64,000 nt of DNA from Asticcacaulis taihuensis (lineage in GTDB: Bacteria > Pseudomonadota > Alphaproteobacteria > Caulobacterales > Caulobacteraceae). Below the pieces are notes generated by a model that saw nothing but the letters and a program-made list of their open reading frames with translations, searched no databases and had not been told where the DNA came from. Position 1 is the first letter of the stretch. Every line of letters begins with the position of its first letter. Below, piece after piece: positions 39,525-48,663 of this stretch. The stretch covers positions 1,407,760 to 1,471,759 of the forward strand of contig NZ_FMTS01000001.1 in the NCBI RefSeq assembly GCF_900100255.1, written 5' to 3'. The position numbers and the translations under genes were made by a program.

Positions 39525-39899
39525 ATGATAAAGAAGACCCTTTTCGTGGCCGCCGCCATCCTGACCCTGTCGGCCGCCGCCGCCCACGCTGCCCCCTGCA
39601 CGGATGACCAGGAAGCCACTGCAGGTATGCTGGCCGCCGGCATCGGCAAGACCGCCGTATCCAAGGTCGTCGCCGTCACCGGCAAACAGATGGTCAATAT
39701 CGAAGCCTGCGAATTCCGCGCCGGCAGCTACCAGGTCGATTACAAATATAATTTCCTGGCCGCCGACGGCCTCTACTGGGTCGAACTGTCGGCCAAGTTC
39801 GGCGCCGACGGTTCGGGCGCCACCACGAAGGTCAACAGGTCCAGCCCGAACATGGCCGCCGCCGAGGCCAAGGCCGGCGTCAAGCTGGCCGCCAATTAA
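39525..39899 (+). CDS. Small secreted protein, tandem paralog B
   Basis: A 124-residue precursor with signal peptide MIKKTLFVAAAILTLSAAAA and cleavage near AHA. As in paralog A there are two Cys (PCTDDQ and EACEFR), an equivalent strand segment (YNFLAADGLYWVELSAKF) and the matching end SPNMAAAEAKAGVKLAAN, so the pair arose by duplication. AAGGAGAG lies upstream of the ATG. Function unknown; a periplasmic or secreted structural role is possible. Confidence 0.78.
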   Translation: MIKKTLFVAAAILTLSAAAAHAAPCTDDQEATAGMLAAGIGKTAVSKVVAVTGKQMVNIEACEFRAGSYQVDYKYNFLAADGLYWVELSAKFGADGSGATTKVNRSSPNMAAAEAKAGVKLAAN

Positions 39900-39938
39900 A
39901 ACCTGGCCAAACGGCCTGAAGATTTTTTAACTTCAGAC

Positions 39939-39970
39939 AAAACCCCTCGTGATTGCTCACGAGGGGTTTT
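39939..39970. terminator. Bidirectional terminator after paralog B
   Basis: AAAACCCCTCGTGA, TTGC loop, TCACGAGGGGTTTT with T-runs on both strands; it can end paralog B and the minus-strand small gene at 40008. Confidence 0.85.
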
Positions 39971-39983
39971 GTATTTCGGATTC

Positions 39984-40008
39984 GATAAAAGGCGCATCGC
40001 CTTTTATC
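39984..40008 (-). terminator. Hairpin at the stop of the 44-residue gene
   Basis: GATAAAAGGCG and CGCCTTTTATC form an 11-bp perfect stem with a CAT loop; on the minus strand it begins at the small gene's stop codon. Either terminator or mRNA-stabilising hairpin. Confidence 0.5.
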
Positions 40009-40142
40009 TACTTCCGATTGATCGGCTTGAAGTCCTGCGGACGACTGACCGCGCGGGATTCCTTGCTGCGCGGACTACCGAAAAGCCCGCCGAACAGGGC
40101 GAAGGAAGTCATGGCGTGTTGCTTCTTGTCTTGGTCTTGCAT
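40008..40142 (-). CDS. Small hypothetical protein, 44 residues
   Basis: Starts MQDQDKKQHAMTSFALFGGL and ends PQDFKPINRK. The start at 40142 is supported by AAGGAGA 9 bases upstream, a better site than most genes here have. A Gln/Lys-rich head, a short hydrophobic patch (SFALFGGLFG, too short for a secure span) and a basic tail are visible. A hairpin coincides with its stop. No family recognised. Confidence 0.5.
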   Translation of the reverse strand: MQDQDKKQHAMTSFALFGGLFGSPRSKESRAVSRPQDFKPINRK

Positions 40143-40468
40143 GGGTTGCGTCTCCTTTTCCAAATGCATGAATGGACCAGAAGACGCGGCGCAGCTCGCA
40201 GGGGTTTTCACCCTCTCAGTCGTCGTCGCGTCGTGAATTAACTATGTCAGAAAATTCTCCCATTGCAAGAACTAATCCGAACACGGAACAAAATATTTTT
40301 ATAAATAAATATAATATATTGATTTTATGTCTTTTAATGTCGATGCGAGCGATTCAAGTTTACTCATTTTAACAAATATCGCCTTTTCATTTGATTCATC
40401 ATAAAGCAACCCTCTTTGGATAGGATGCGCAAAGGGTCAAAAGGACTCTCCGGTCGCTTCAGGCCGGA
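40143..40468. other. AT-rich gene-free region
   Basis: No convincing gene in about 325 bases. A very AT-rich patch (about 40283-40330) stands out from the GC-rich surroundings and could hold promoters for the small minus-strand gene and the aspartic protease. No repeat or RNA is recognised. Confidence 0.5.
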
Positions 40469-41008
40469 ATGGCGCGGAGTGTCAGTTTCATGTTCAAGTC
40501 AGCGATCGTTTTGGGCAGCGCCGTCTTCTGCGCCGTCCTGGCCGGCACAGGGGTTCTGTCGCTGGGCCAGCACACACCCCAGGCTGATTTTGCCGCGACC
40601 GAGGCCACCAGCTCTATTGACGTGAACACAACTACCAATACCCATGTCACCGCCATCCCCAAGGCGAAGGACGGCCATTTCTGGGCCAATGCGACGGTTA
40701 ATACCCGTGCCGTGCGCTTCCTTGTCGATACTGGCGCCACGGTCGTGGCCCTCACCCCGGCCGATGCCCAGCGCCTCGGTTTTGACGCCAAAAGCCTGAC
40801 CTATGATCGAGAAGTCACCACCGCCAACGGCAAGACCTATGCCGCAACGGTCAATCTCAGCGTAGTCGGGATCGGCCAAAGCACGGTGCGCAATGTCGAT
40901 GCCATGGTCGTCAAGGACGGGCTGACAACCTCCCTGCTCGGCATGAGCTATCTCGGCCGGCTGTCACGCTTTGAAGCCACGCCGTCGAGCCTTATCCTGC
41001 ATCCCTGA
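40469..41008 (+). CDS. Retropepsin-like (clan AA) aspartic protease
   Basis: A 179-residue single-lobe aspartic protease of the TIGR02281 type. An N-terminal membrane anchor (about 12-32) is followed by a periplasmic domain with the active-site motif RFLVDTGATVVALT and the flap-like region LGFDAKSLTYDREV, closing with LLGMSYLGRLSRFE. The start may be 40469 or 40490 (GGAG 10 bases before the latter). It overlaps the 3' end of dusA by 17 bases, tail to tail. Confidence 0.85.
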   Translation: MARSVSFMFKSAIVLGSAVFCAVLAGTGVLSLGQHTPQADFAATEATSSIDVNTTTNTHVTAIPKAKDGHFWANATVNTRAVRFLVDTGATVVALTPADAQRLGFDAKSLTYDREVTTANGKTYAATVNLSVVGIGQSTVRNVDAMVVKDGLTTSLLGMSYLGRLSRFEATPSSLILHP

Positions 41009-42044
41009 TCTGTTCGTAAGCTTCGCGGCGCGCCTCGACCGCCGCCAGCGCCTCGCGCACTGCGGCAATCGCCCGGTCCAGCACCTCAAGACCTGCCCCC
41101 GGCGCAATCGACTCCACCGTCATGATGCGGCGGAAAGCCCTTGCCCCCGGCAGGCCATGCATCACGCCCAGCATGTGCCGCGTCATGTGCGACAAAGGCA
41201 CCCCAATGGCCAGTTGGCCGGCCATATAAGGGCGATAGGCATCCAGCGCCTCGAAGGGCCCCACATCCGTTTCAGCACCAAAAAACAGCCGATCCACCTG
41301 GCCGAGCAGGGCCGGTTCATGGTAGGCGGCGCGACCGAGCATGACACCGTCAACGCCGTGCGTCAGATGGGCCCGCGCCTCTTCCAAAGTGCCGATGCCG
41401 CCATTGATGGCGATAGTCAGATGTGATTTGGCGCGCTTCAGCTCATAGACCAGTTCATAGTCGAGCGGCGGGACATCGCGGTTTTCCTTGGGCGACAGAC
41501 CCTTCAGCCATGCCTTGCGGGCATGGACAGCGAATGAGGTGACACCGGCCTTTTCGCAAGCCTCCACAAGGGCGAACAGGCTGTCGCGCGGTTCCTGGTC
41601 ATCGACACCGATGCGGCACTTGACGGTCACCGGCAAGTCTGTCGCCTCGATCATGGCCTGCATACACTCGGCCACAAGTTGCGGCTCACGCATCAGGCAG
41701 GCGCCGAACGCCCCGGATTGCACCCGGTCAGACGGACAGCCGCAATTCAGATTGACCTCTTCATAGCCCCAGTCCTCGGCGATTTTCGCGCACTGAGCCA
41801 GTTCATCCGGCTCTGAACCACCAAGCTGCAAGGCGACGGGGTGCTCAACTTCACTATAACCCAGCAGACGTTCACGGTCGCCATGGATCACCGCCTTGGT
41901 GGTGACCATTTCCGTATAGAGCAATGCGTGACGCGTCAGAGTGCGATGGAAGGCACGGCAATGCCGGTCCGTCCAGTCCATCATCGGCGCAACCGAAAAT
42001 CGGTTATAATTACTATCTATAAATTTTTCTTTTTTATCAGTCAT
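40992..42044 (-). CDS. dusA: tRNA-dihydrouridine synthase A
   Basis: Reduces uridine in the tRNA D-loop with FMN. The 350-residue protein shows FSVAPMMDWTDRHCRAFHR, QLGGSEPDELAQCAKIAEDW, the catalytic Cys in NLNCGCPSDRVQSGAFGACL, TVKCRIGVDD and INGGIGTLEEA with VMLGRAAYHEP. These match the DusA branch. A 13-residue Lys-rich head precedes the fold. It is convergent with the protease gene. Confidence 0.95.
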   Translation of the reverse strand: MTDKKEKFIDSNYNRFSVAPMMDWTDRHCRAFHRTLTRHALLYTEMVTTKAVIHGDRERLLGYSEVEHPVALQLGGSEPDELAQCAKIAEDWGYEEVNLNCGCPSDRVQSGAFGACLMREPQLVAECMQAMIEATDLPVTVKCRIGVDDQEPRDSLFALVEACEKAGVTSFAVHARKAWLKGLSPKENRDVPPLDYELVYELKRAKSHLTIAINGGIGTLEEARAHLTHGVDGVMLGRAAYHEPALLGQVDRLFFGAETDVGPFEALDAYRPYMAGQLAIGVPLSHMTRHMLGVMHGLPGARAFRRIMTVESIAPGAGLEVLDRAIAAVREALAAVEARREAYEQIRDAG

Positions 42045-42250
42045 TTAAAAATGCATTGACGAAAATTATTCAAACCAGTTCTGACTATTTTCGCCCGTTT
42101 TTATGACGCCAGGGACATCATTTATGGATTGTTGTGTCGTATGATGTACCGGCCGATGTACTCTAAAATCAATAATAATGAAATGAAAACCCTTCAAACA
42201 CGCAGTCGAAAGGTTTGAAGCAAGGGGTTTTATGCATTGGGCATCAGCGC

Positions 42251-42290
42251 AAGGCCAGCGCGCCGTGGCCAAACCAGGCGCGCTGGACTT
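42251..42290 (-). terminator. Hairpin downstream of the first GH51 gene
   Basis: CCAGCGCGCC and GGCGCGCTGG form a 10-bp stem 11 bases past the GH51 stop on the minus strand. No strong T-run follows, so intrinsic termination is uncertain. Confidence 0.5.
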
Positions 42291-42297
42291 TGCATGA

Positions 42298-44376
42298 TTA
42301 TGCCAGTTTATACTCAAACAGCGTAATGCTGGTGGCCGGAAGGGTCAGCGTGCCGGCACGCGGATTGAACTGACCTTCCTGTATGGTCACCTGGGGGGCG
42401 GCCCCGACCTTGTTTTGCGCATCCAGTCCCGGCGCGGCCAGGCGCCAGGTTCGGCCCGCTTTTGCGGGAGACACGCCATTGATCGTCATTTTGAGGGTCT
42501 GAACCGCCTCGTTTGCATTGACCACTGAGACAATCAGCGACTTGCGGTCGGCGGTCAGCGCCGCGGAGACATCCACCGGCCAGGTGGCGCTGCCGGTATT
42601 GACGCTCGGCTGATCGCCGCCGATCGGATACTTCGGCGGCGGAACGGGCGATGTGCCGGTGACGGCCACGGGGATGACGCCGAAATGCTGGTTATAAAGC
42701 TGGAACACCCGCCCGGTGGCACTGATGACCGAATCCGTGGGCGAAATATCGAGCCAGCCTGTCGCCATGGTGTATCCGGCCGCTTCGATGAAATCGGTGT
42801 GGCGGAAAAATTCATGGAATCCGGAGGCGATGGCGAGGCATCCCTTGTAGTCCGCACCAAAATGATAGGCCCATTCGTCGAAGAAGACCTTAATCTTGCC
42901 GTCATTCAGCACCGGGAAGGCTTTCTTGTAAGCGTCCCAGCAATCCGCCATGGTCTGGATGCGCTGCGCCATGCCGCGCGACCATTCATTGAGCGACGGC
43001 TGAATATCGACCAGCTTGCCGGTCGAGAGGTCGTAGTGCTTGTTTTCCGGTGGATAGGCATGGGTCTGGAGGGCATCGAAGCGGCCCATACAATTCTTTA
43101 ACATGCCATAGGCCCAGTCGCGTTCAGAACCGATGGCGACCTGCGGCTGGCCTTCAATAAAGATGCCCTGGCCGGTCGTCATCTCGTCGGCAAAGCCGCC
43201 GGGCGCCGCGATATAGATGGTCGGGTCTACCGCGCGCATGGCATCGACGAACAGATTGTGCTTTACGTAATACTGTTCGGGCGCGATGTGTCCCATCTGC
43301 CAGTGACCATACATCTCATTGCCGACATCCCAATACTTGACACCCCAGGGTTCGGGATGACCATTGGCCGCCCGCTTGGCGCCCCATTCGGTCGTGGCTG
43401 CGCCGTTGATATATTCGACAATTTCAGCGCCCGACCGCGGTGAGTCGAAGCCGGTGCTGATGCACCAGTAGGGTTCCGCCTTGATAAGCTGCGCCATGTA
43501 GAGCAGTTCATCAATGCCCACATCGTTGGGCTGGGCGAAATTCCACACCGGATCAAGGATCGGCGGACGCTTGTCGCGGTCACCGATCGTAAAGTGCCAG
43601 TCATAGGCGGAGATAAAGTTGCCGCCGGGCATCCGCATGATCTTGCAGTCCATCTCGCGCAGGCGCGCGATGACATCCGGACGGAATCCCGCGATATTGT
43701 TGGCCGGCATCAGGGAGACGGCGCCGATGCGGAACCTGCCCGTGCCCGTACCGGTGATTTCCAGGCGGCCATCCAAGGTAGCAGCCCCGCAATCGAAGGC
43801 GAGCGGCACGGTCGCCCAGTCGCCAGACGTCGCAATGCTGACGCTCTGCCGCTGGGCCGGACCATCGCCCCAGATCAGGGTCGCGGTCACTGCCACGCCC
43901 GGATCGGCCGCCACGACGACGCGACCGGTATAGGCCTGTTTGCCAAGTCCCAGACCAGACTGGAAGATACCCAGAGCATTGTCCCCGTCCAGATGAATCA
44001 CGGGGCTATGCGCGCCGACATAGGCCCCCTTGGGGTCCATACTCACGGTTTCGTCACTGCCCGTCGGGTGCCACTTCCGGGCCGGGCTGCGCCGGCGGCC
44101 ACCGGCGGCAGCCGGTGCAGGCTCCGGCTTGACCACCGGCCAGTAGAACTTGCGGTCATCCAGGACCTCGCTCCACAGGCTGTCATTGATCAGGTCGGCG
44201 ATGTGCTCAATGAAACCGCCATAGATGAAGGGGGAAATGGGCGCCCCGAGACGGCCGGTATCAATCGTGGCACCGATCGCAGATCCGCTGGCCGCGTAGG
44301 CGGGCACGGTGATGGCAAAACTCAGGGCACCCAGGCTGGTTAAGGCGCTGCGGCGCGACAGATCCGTCTTTTTCAT
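42298..44376 (-). CDS. GH51 alpha-L-arabinofuranosidase, long form
   Basis: Releases arabinofuranose from arabinan, arabinoxylan or arabinoxyloglucan side chains. The start MKKTDLSRRSALTSLGAL at 44376 gives 692 residues with a twin-arginine-like signal (LSRRSALTS) and YAA cleavage. The N-terminal part includes a CBM4-like insertion (about 100-250). Catalytic motifs are MRMPGGNFISAYDW, acid/base Glu in DVGNEMYGHWQMG and nucleophile Glu in VFFDEWAYHFG. The C-terminal all-beta domain ends ITLFEYKLA. It lies downstream of the GH3 gene, with a palindromic repeat between. Confidence 0.9.
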   Translation of the reverse strand: MKKTDLSRRSALTSLGALSFAITVPAYAASGSAIGATIDTGRLGAPISPFIYGGFIEHIADLINDSLWSEVLDDRKFYWPVVKPEPAPAAAGGRRRSPARKWHPTGSDETVSMDPKGAYVGAHSPVIHLDGDNALGIFQSGLGLGKQAYTGRVVVAADPGVAVTATLIWGDGPAQRQSVSIATSGDWATVPLAFDCGAATLDGRLEITGTGTGRFRIGAVSLMPANNIAGFRPDVIARLREMDCKIMRMPGGNFISAYDWHFTIGDRDKRPPILDPVWNFAQPNDVGIDELLYMAQLIKAEPYWCISTGFDSPRSGAEIVEYINGAATTEWGAKRAANGHPEPWGVKYWDVGNEMYGHWQMGHIAPEQYYVKHNLFVDAMRAVDPTIYIAAPGGFADEMTTGQGIFIEGQPQVAIGSERDWAYGMLKNCMGRFDALQTHAYPPENKHYDLSTGKLVDIQPSLNEWSRGMAQRIQTMADCWDAYKKAFPVLNDGKIKVFFDEWAYHFGADYKGCLAIASGFHEFFRHTDFIEAAGYTMATGWLDISPTDSVISATGRVFQLYNQHFGVIPVAVTGTSPVPPPKYPIGGDQPSVNTGSATWPVDVSAALTADRKSLIVSVVNANEAVQTLKMTINGVSPAKAGRTWRLAAPGLDAQNKVGAAPQVTIQEGQFNPRAGTLTLPATSITLFEYKLA

Positions 44377-44439
44377 AGTTACAATTCTTTCCCTGTTTTT
44401 TGATTTTACTGTCTTTGACCCCGGAATTGCGGATTGCGC

Positions 44440-44540
44440 TGGAGCGGGATGCATTTTGATAGAATCAAAACGCCCGCTCCAGGCTTTTGTTTGTCGCGCA
44501 ATTTATCCGATAAAGTGGTTTCCACTTTATCGGATTGCGC
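44440..44540. repeat. Composite palindromic intergenic element
   Basis: Two hairpins in tandem: TGGAGCGG with TTTTGAT facing ATCAAAA and CCGCTCCA (44440-44481), and a perfect 14-bp stem ATCCGATAAAGTGG-TTT-CCACTTTATCGGAT (44505-44535), flanked by GCGCA and TGCGC. The modules and the linker text AGGCTTTTGTTTGTCGCGCA resemble mosaic palindromic repeats common between genes in Rhizobiales. It fills the GH3-GH51 gap and ends at the GH3 stop codon. Confidence 0.75.
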
Positions 44541-47212
44541 TAAGGCGCCAGCGTCAGGTGAGAGGTCACCGTGACGGTAGCGGAAGCGCCGGCGGCTTTC
44601 GCCAGCCCCTTGCGGTTATCGGGCTGGCCGCCGCCAACCCAGATATTGACCTTACCGGCCTTGACCGAACGCGTGCCATCCGCCTCAACCGTGCTCAGGG
44701 CGCGGCTGTCGAGCGTAAAGCTGACCGTTTTGGTCTCCCCGGCTTTCAGGTGAATGCGTTCAAAGCGTTCCAGCGCGCGGATCGGCGCATTGGCAATATC
44801 AGGGTGGCTGAGATAGAGCTGAACAACTTCGTCGCTATCCACGCCGCCGGTATTGCTGACCTGCGTTGACACGGTCAAGGCCTGGTCGGCGCGCACGCGG
44901 CTGGCGGAAAGCTTGACCGGCGCATACCGGAACTGCGTATAGGACAGGCCGTAGCCAAACGGATAAAGGGCTTCACCCTTGAAGTACCGGTAAGTCCTGC
45001 CCTTCATGCTGTAATCATTGAAGGCCGGCAACTGGTCAACCGAGCGGTAGAAGGTCATCGGCAGGCGCCCCGCCGGGCTGTAATCGCCGGCGATGAGGCG
45101 AGCAACGGCCGCACCGCCCTGACCGCCGGGATACCAGGCCTCAACAATGGCTGGCACATGTTCGTCCGCCCAGTTGACACCCAGCGCGCTTCCATTAACA
45201 AGCACCAGAACAACGGGCTTGCCGACGGCGCTCACCTGCTCAAGCAGCTTTTGCTGAACGAGCGGCAGGTCAATACTCGTCCGGTCGCCCCCGGAGAAGC
45301 CCACCGCATCAACGTGCATCTCTTCGCCTTCGAGGCGTTGAGACAGACCGGCCGTGAATACGACCAGGTCCGAATCCTTAGCTGCCGCCACGGCGGCCTG
45401 AGCACCTGTGTCGGACGGGATGCTCCATAACAGCTTTTCGTCGCCTTTCGCCTCACGCTGGAAAGATTCCACGCGGATGGAATTGCGGCTGCCGGCTTCA
45501 AGGCTGACCTTGCCGGTGGCTGTGGACGGCCGCCAGTCGACGCGCCAGGCATCGACCACCAGCTTGTCATTGACCCAGATGCGATAGCCGCCGTTCGCGT
45601 CATAGCGGAAGCGATACTCGCCGCTTTCAGGCGCGGTCAGATAGCCTTCAAAACGTATGGCGCCGCTGCGTTGCTCGCCGCTCCAGGCCTGATGAACGCC
45701 CGTGTCCGTTGAGGTCGCGGCCGGCGTTCCCGAAACGTCGTGGGAGTTGAAGCGGCTGACATTTACGCCTTTTGCCGTGCAATCCTTATCCCGGCACAGG
45801 ACATCGTCCGGTACGACGGACATCATCGGATCAATCAGGCCAGACCCTTGCGCATAGTGTATTTCCGCATTGGGGAATCGCGCCCGCAAACCCGCCAGAA
45901 CCGTCACGGGATGGGACGGATCGCCATTATAATTCCCGACCAGGGAGTCGATGGAGTCCGCATTCGGACCGATCACGGCGATCGAGCGCGGCTCGGACTT
46001 GAGCGGGAGCAGATTGCCTTCATTCTTCAACAGAACCATGGCGGATTCTGCCACGCGTTGTGACAGGTCGCGATTGGCCTGGGTATCGTAATCTGCCGCG
46101 GTAATTGACGGGAAAACCTTTGGCGCCGGATCGAACTGCCCCAGTTTGAAGCGCGCGGTGAACAGGCGCACCAGAGCCGTATCCAGGGTCGCTTCTGGCA
46201 GCAGTCCCTTGCGCACGGCGCTGGTCAGGTGGTCGGCCTCATTGGCGTTGCCGCAGATAAGATCCGTGCCGGCCTTGAAGGCGGCGGTGACGCCCTCTTC
46301 GGGCGTGGCGCTGTAATGATGGGAGGTCTTGTAATAGATGTCACCCACCGCGTCGCAGTCCGAAACCACATAGCCCTGGAAGCCCCAGTCCTTGCGCAGG
46401 TGCGTGACGAGCAGATCGGTATTGGCGCAGGCAGGCTCGCCATCGATGGCATTGTAGGCGCACATGATCGACCCGGCCTTGGCTTCGGTGATCGTGGCGC
46501 GGAAGGCAGGCAGATAGGTGTCTTCCAGGTCGTAACGCGAGGGGTTGACATTATCCCGGTGACGGCCGGATTCAGGTCCGCTGTGGACGGCATAATGCTT
46601 GGGCGTGGCCACGGTACGGTAATAGACCGGATCGTTACCCTGCAGCCCTTCGACGAAAGCGACGCCCATACGCGAGGTCAGGTATGGATCTTCGCCATAG
46701 GTCTCCTGTCCCCGGCCCCAGCGCGGATCGCGGAAGATGTTGATATTGGGGGACCAGACGGTCAGCCCGCGGAACCAGTCCGAGCCGCCAAAGCGATGAA
46801 GATGTTCCAGGTTCTTGGCGCGAAATTCAGTGCTGATCGTATCGGCAACCTGATGGATCAGCGGCGTGTCGAAGGTAGCGGCCAGCCCCACGGCCTGGGG
46901 GAAGACGGTGGCATTGCCGGCGGCGGCCACACCATGCAGCCCCTCGTTCCACCAGTTATATTCGCGGATTCCCAGGCGCGGTATGGCCGGTGCGTCATTG
47001 ATGAGCTGGGCGGTTTTTTCTTCCAGAGTCATGTGCGAGACCAGATCGGCGGCCCGCTGTTCCGGAGACAGAGCCAGATCATGATAACCTTGCCCGTCGA
47101 GTGGATTTTGCGCCTGGGCCGGCGTCTGTGCGACGACCGACATAACAAGGGCGAGTGCGGTTAAGGCAATGTTGCGGCCACGACAAATGCGCGCCGGTTG
47201 GGCATAGTTCAT
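44540..47212 (-). CDS. GH3 glycosidase with PA14 domain (beta-xylosidase type)
   Basis: Removes terminal beta-linked xylose or glucose. The start at 47212 has AGGGAG 6-7 bases upstream and gives 890 residues with a signal peptide ending AQAQ. The GH3 N domain (YNWWNEGLHGVAAAG, WSPNINIFRDPRWGRGQETY) contains the nucleophile Asp in YVVSDCDAVGDIY. The C domain (MVLLKNEGNLLPL, IGPNADS) is interrupted by a PA14 domain (about 480-610: FEGYLTAPESGEYRFRYD), and a fibronectin-III-like domain closes the protein. The NWWNEGLHG motif favours beta-xylosidase activity. A LacI-type operator lies 56 bases upstream. Confidence 0.92.
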   Translation of the reverse strand: MNYAQPARICRGRNIALTALALVMSVVAQTPAQAQNPLDGQGYHDLALSPEQRAADLVSHMTLEEKTAQLINDAPAIPRLGIREYNWWNEGLHGVAAAGNATVFPQAVGLAATFDTPLIHQVADTISTEFRAKNLEHLHRFGGSDWFRGLTVWSPNINIFRDPRWGRGQETYGEDPYLTSRMGVAFVEGLQGNDPVYYRTVATPKHYAVHSGPESGRHRDNVNPSRYDLEDTYLPAFRATITEAKAGSIMCAYNAIDGEPACANTDLLVTHLRKDWGFQGYVVSDCDAVGDIYYKTSHHYSATPEEGVTAAFKAGTDLICGNANEADHLTSAVRKGLLPEATLDTALVRLFTARFKLGQFDPAPKVFPSITAADYDTQANRDLSQRVAESAMVLLKNEGNLLPLKSEPRSIAVIGPNADSIDSLVGNYNGDPSHPVTVLAGLRARFPNAEIHYAQGSGLIDPMMSVVPDDVLCRDKDCTAKGVNVSRFNSHDVSGTPAATSTDTGVHQAWSGEQRSGAIRFEGYLTAPESGEYRFRYDANGGYRIWVNDKLVVDAWRVDWRPSTATGKVSLEAGSRNSIRVESFQREAKGDEKLLWSIPSDTGAQAAVAAAKDSDLVVFTAGLSQRLEGEEMHVDAVGFSGGDRTSIDLPLVQQKLLEQVSAVGKPVVLVLVNGSALGVNWADEHVPAIVEAWYPGGQGGAAVARLIAGDYSPAGRLPMTFYRSVDQLPAFNDYSMKGRTYRYFKGEALYPFGYGLSYTQFRYAPVKLSASRVRADQALTVSTQVSNTGGVDSDEVVQLYLSHPDIANAPIRALERFERIHLKAGETKTVSFTLDSRALSTVEADGTRSVKAGKVNIWVGGGQPDNRKGLAKAAGASATVTVTSHLTLAP

Positions 47213-47267
47213 ATTGGACTCCCTGTTCGCAGTTTTGCGGACTTTATTATTGGTCAAGCCGTCTTTC

Positions 47268-47281
47268 TGATAGCGCTACCA
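47268..47281. promoter_or_regulatory. LacI-type operator upstream of the GH3 gene
   Basis: TGATAGCGCTACCA, palindromic around GCGC, 56 bases before the GH3 start. It matches the sites at 20385 and 57388 in 12 of 14 and 13 of 14 positions. Confidence 0.7.
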
Positions 47282-47425
47282 TAGAAAAGCGAACTTGAAA
47301 AGACGATTTGTCTGACTTTACAAACGCAAAAATGCGGTCACGGAGAGGTATTTTGATGCCGCCACGGCATCGCAAAATCAAATATAAGAGAGCCACCTGA
47401 CCTTATCTCAGGCAAAGACAGCGAA

Positions 47426-48436
47426 TTACAGGTTCGCGATTGCCTTTAATACCTTGCCCTGGTTCTCGATCAGTTCCTTGATTACCACCGGTGTATCCGT
47501 CAGATCAAAATTGTGCGTATTGAGAATGCGGCTGGGGATTTCGCCCGAGCGAATTTTCGAGATCACGTGATCGAAGTCCTCTTTCGTCGCATTGCGGCTC
47601 CCGAGGAGTGTGGTTTCCCGTTTATGGAATTCCGGGTCCGAAAAGGAAATTGTGTTTTTCACCACACTGACCAGAACATATCGGCCACCGTGGGCGACAT
47701 AGGAAAAACCCTTTTCGATCGCCTGGCCACTCCCCGTCGCATCAAACACGACATCAAAAAAGTCGCCGTTTGTTTGCGCTTTAAGGAAGTCAGGCAGCCC
47801 CTCTCCAAGCGCCCTCACATGTTTGATCCCGACTTTAAGATGCGCGTAATCCAGACGCTCAGAACTTGTGTCAATCAGCGTCACCGCCGCACCGGTAAAC
47901 TGGCAGAAAAGCGCCACGCCGATGCCGATTGGGCCCGCGCCCACGACCAGCACCCTGTCCTGTTCGGTAACCGCGCCACGCCTGACGGCATGTGCTCCGA
48001 CGGCGAGAAATTCTACCATTGCCGCCTGATCCAGTGAAAGGCCGTCCGCCGGAATCACGGCATCAGCGGGGACACAGAGGAACTCGGTCATGCCGCCATC
48101 GATGTGGACGCCAAGCACCTGAATATTAACGCAACAATTTGGCTTGTCCTTGCGACACGCCACACAGGTACCGCAGGGCAAGTAGGGATTGATGGTGACC
48201 ACCTGCCCGACCTGCAAGGGCGAGCCTGCATCCACTTCCGCCACTTCTCCGGCCAGTTCGTGTCCCATAACGCGCGGATAGGCGAGGAATGGCTGATTAC
48301 CCGCGAAAATATGATAGTCGGTGCCACACAAACCGACGCGCCGGATGCGGATCTTGGCCTCGCCAGGTTTGCGCTGTGGCAGGGGCCGATCCTCAATGGC
48401 CAGAGCGAAAGGCTTTTCACAGACTACAGTTTTCAT
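47426..48436 (-). CDS. Zinc-dependent alcohol dehydrogenase, RspB/galactonate-type
   Basis: A medium-chain dehydrogenase of 336 residues. Catalytic zinc ligands are in GLCGTDYH and GHELAG, and structural zinc Cys residues in CGTCVACRKDKPNCC; the NAD-binding loop is VVGAGPIGIGVALFC. The closest remembered relatives oxidise sugar acids or polyols (L-galactonate, L-idonate, RspB). It has no signal peptide, so it works in the cytoplasm among genes for secreted glycosidases and probably handles a released sugar or its acid. Substrate not determinable here. Confidence 0.85.
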   Translation of the reverse strand: MKTVVCEKPFALAIEDRPLPQRKPGEAKIRIRRVGLCGTDYHIFAGNQPFLAYPRVMGHELAGEVAEVDAGSPLQVGQVVTINPYLPCGTCVACRKDKPNCCVNIQVLGVHIDGGMTEFLCVPADAVIPADGLSLDQAAMVEFLAVGAHAVRRGAVTEQDRVLVVGAGPIGIGVALFCQFTGAAVTLIDTSSERLDYAHLKVGIKHVRALGEGLPDFLKAQTNGDFFDVVFDATGSGQAIEKGFSYVAHGGRYVLVSVVKNTISFSDPEFHKRETTLLGSRNATKEDFDHVISKIRSGEIPSRILNTHNFDLTDTPVVIKELIENQGKVLKAIANL

Positions 48437-48663
48437 TGGGTAAGACTCAACTCATCAAATTTTCTATAAGGCAGCAATTATCATATATGACAATTGACGT
48501 ACAAGGCTCATCTTGTCCTCATGCGCGTGAAGCTGAGTGAAAATCCAAATCCCGCCCGAAATATACATAAGGCCGGCGCCGTGCCTCACCGGCCATCGCC
48601 GTCTCCGGAAAAAGCAGGATCGCACGCAGGCATTGCTTTCTTCGGAAAGGCAAAGGAGGCGTG

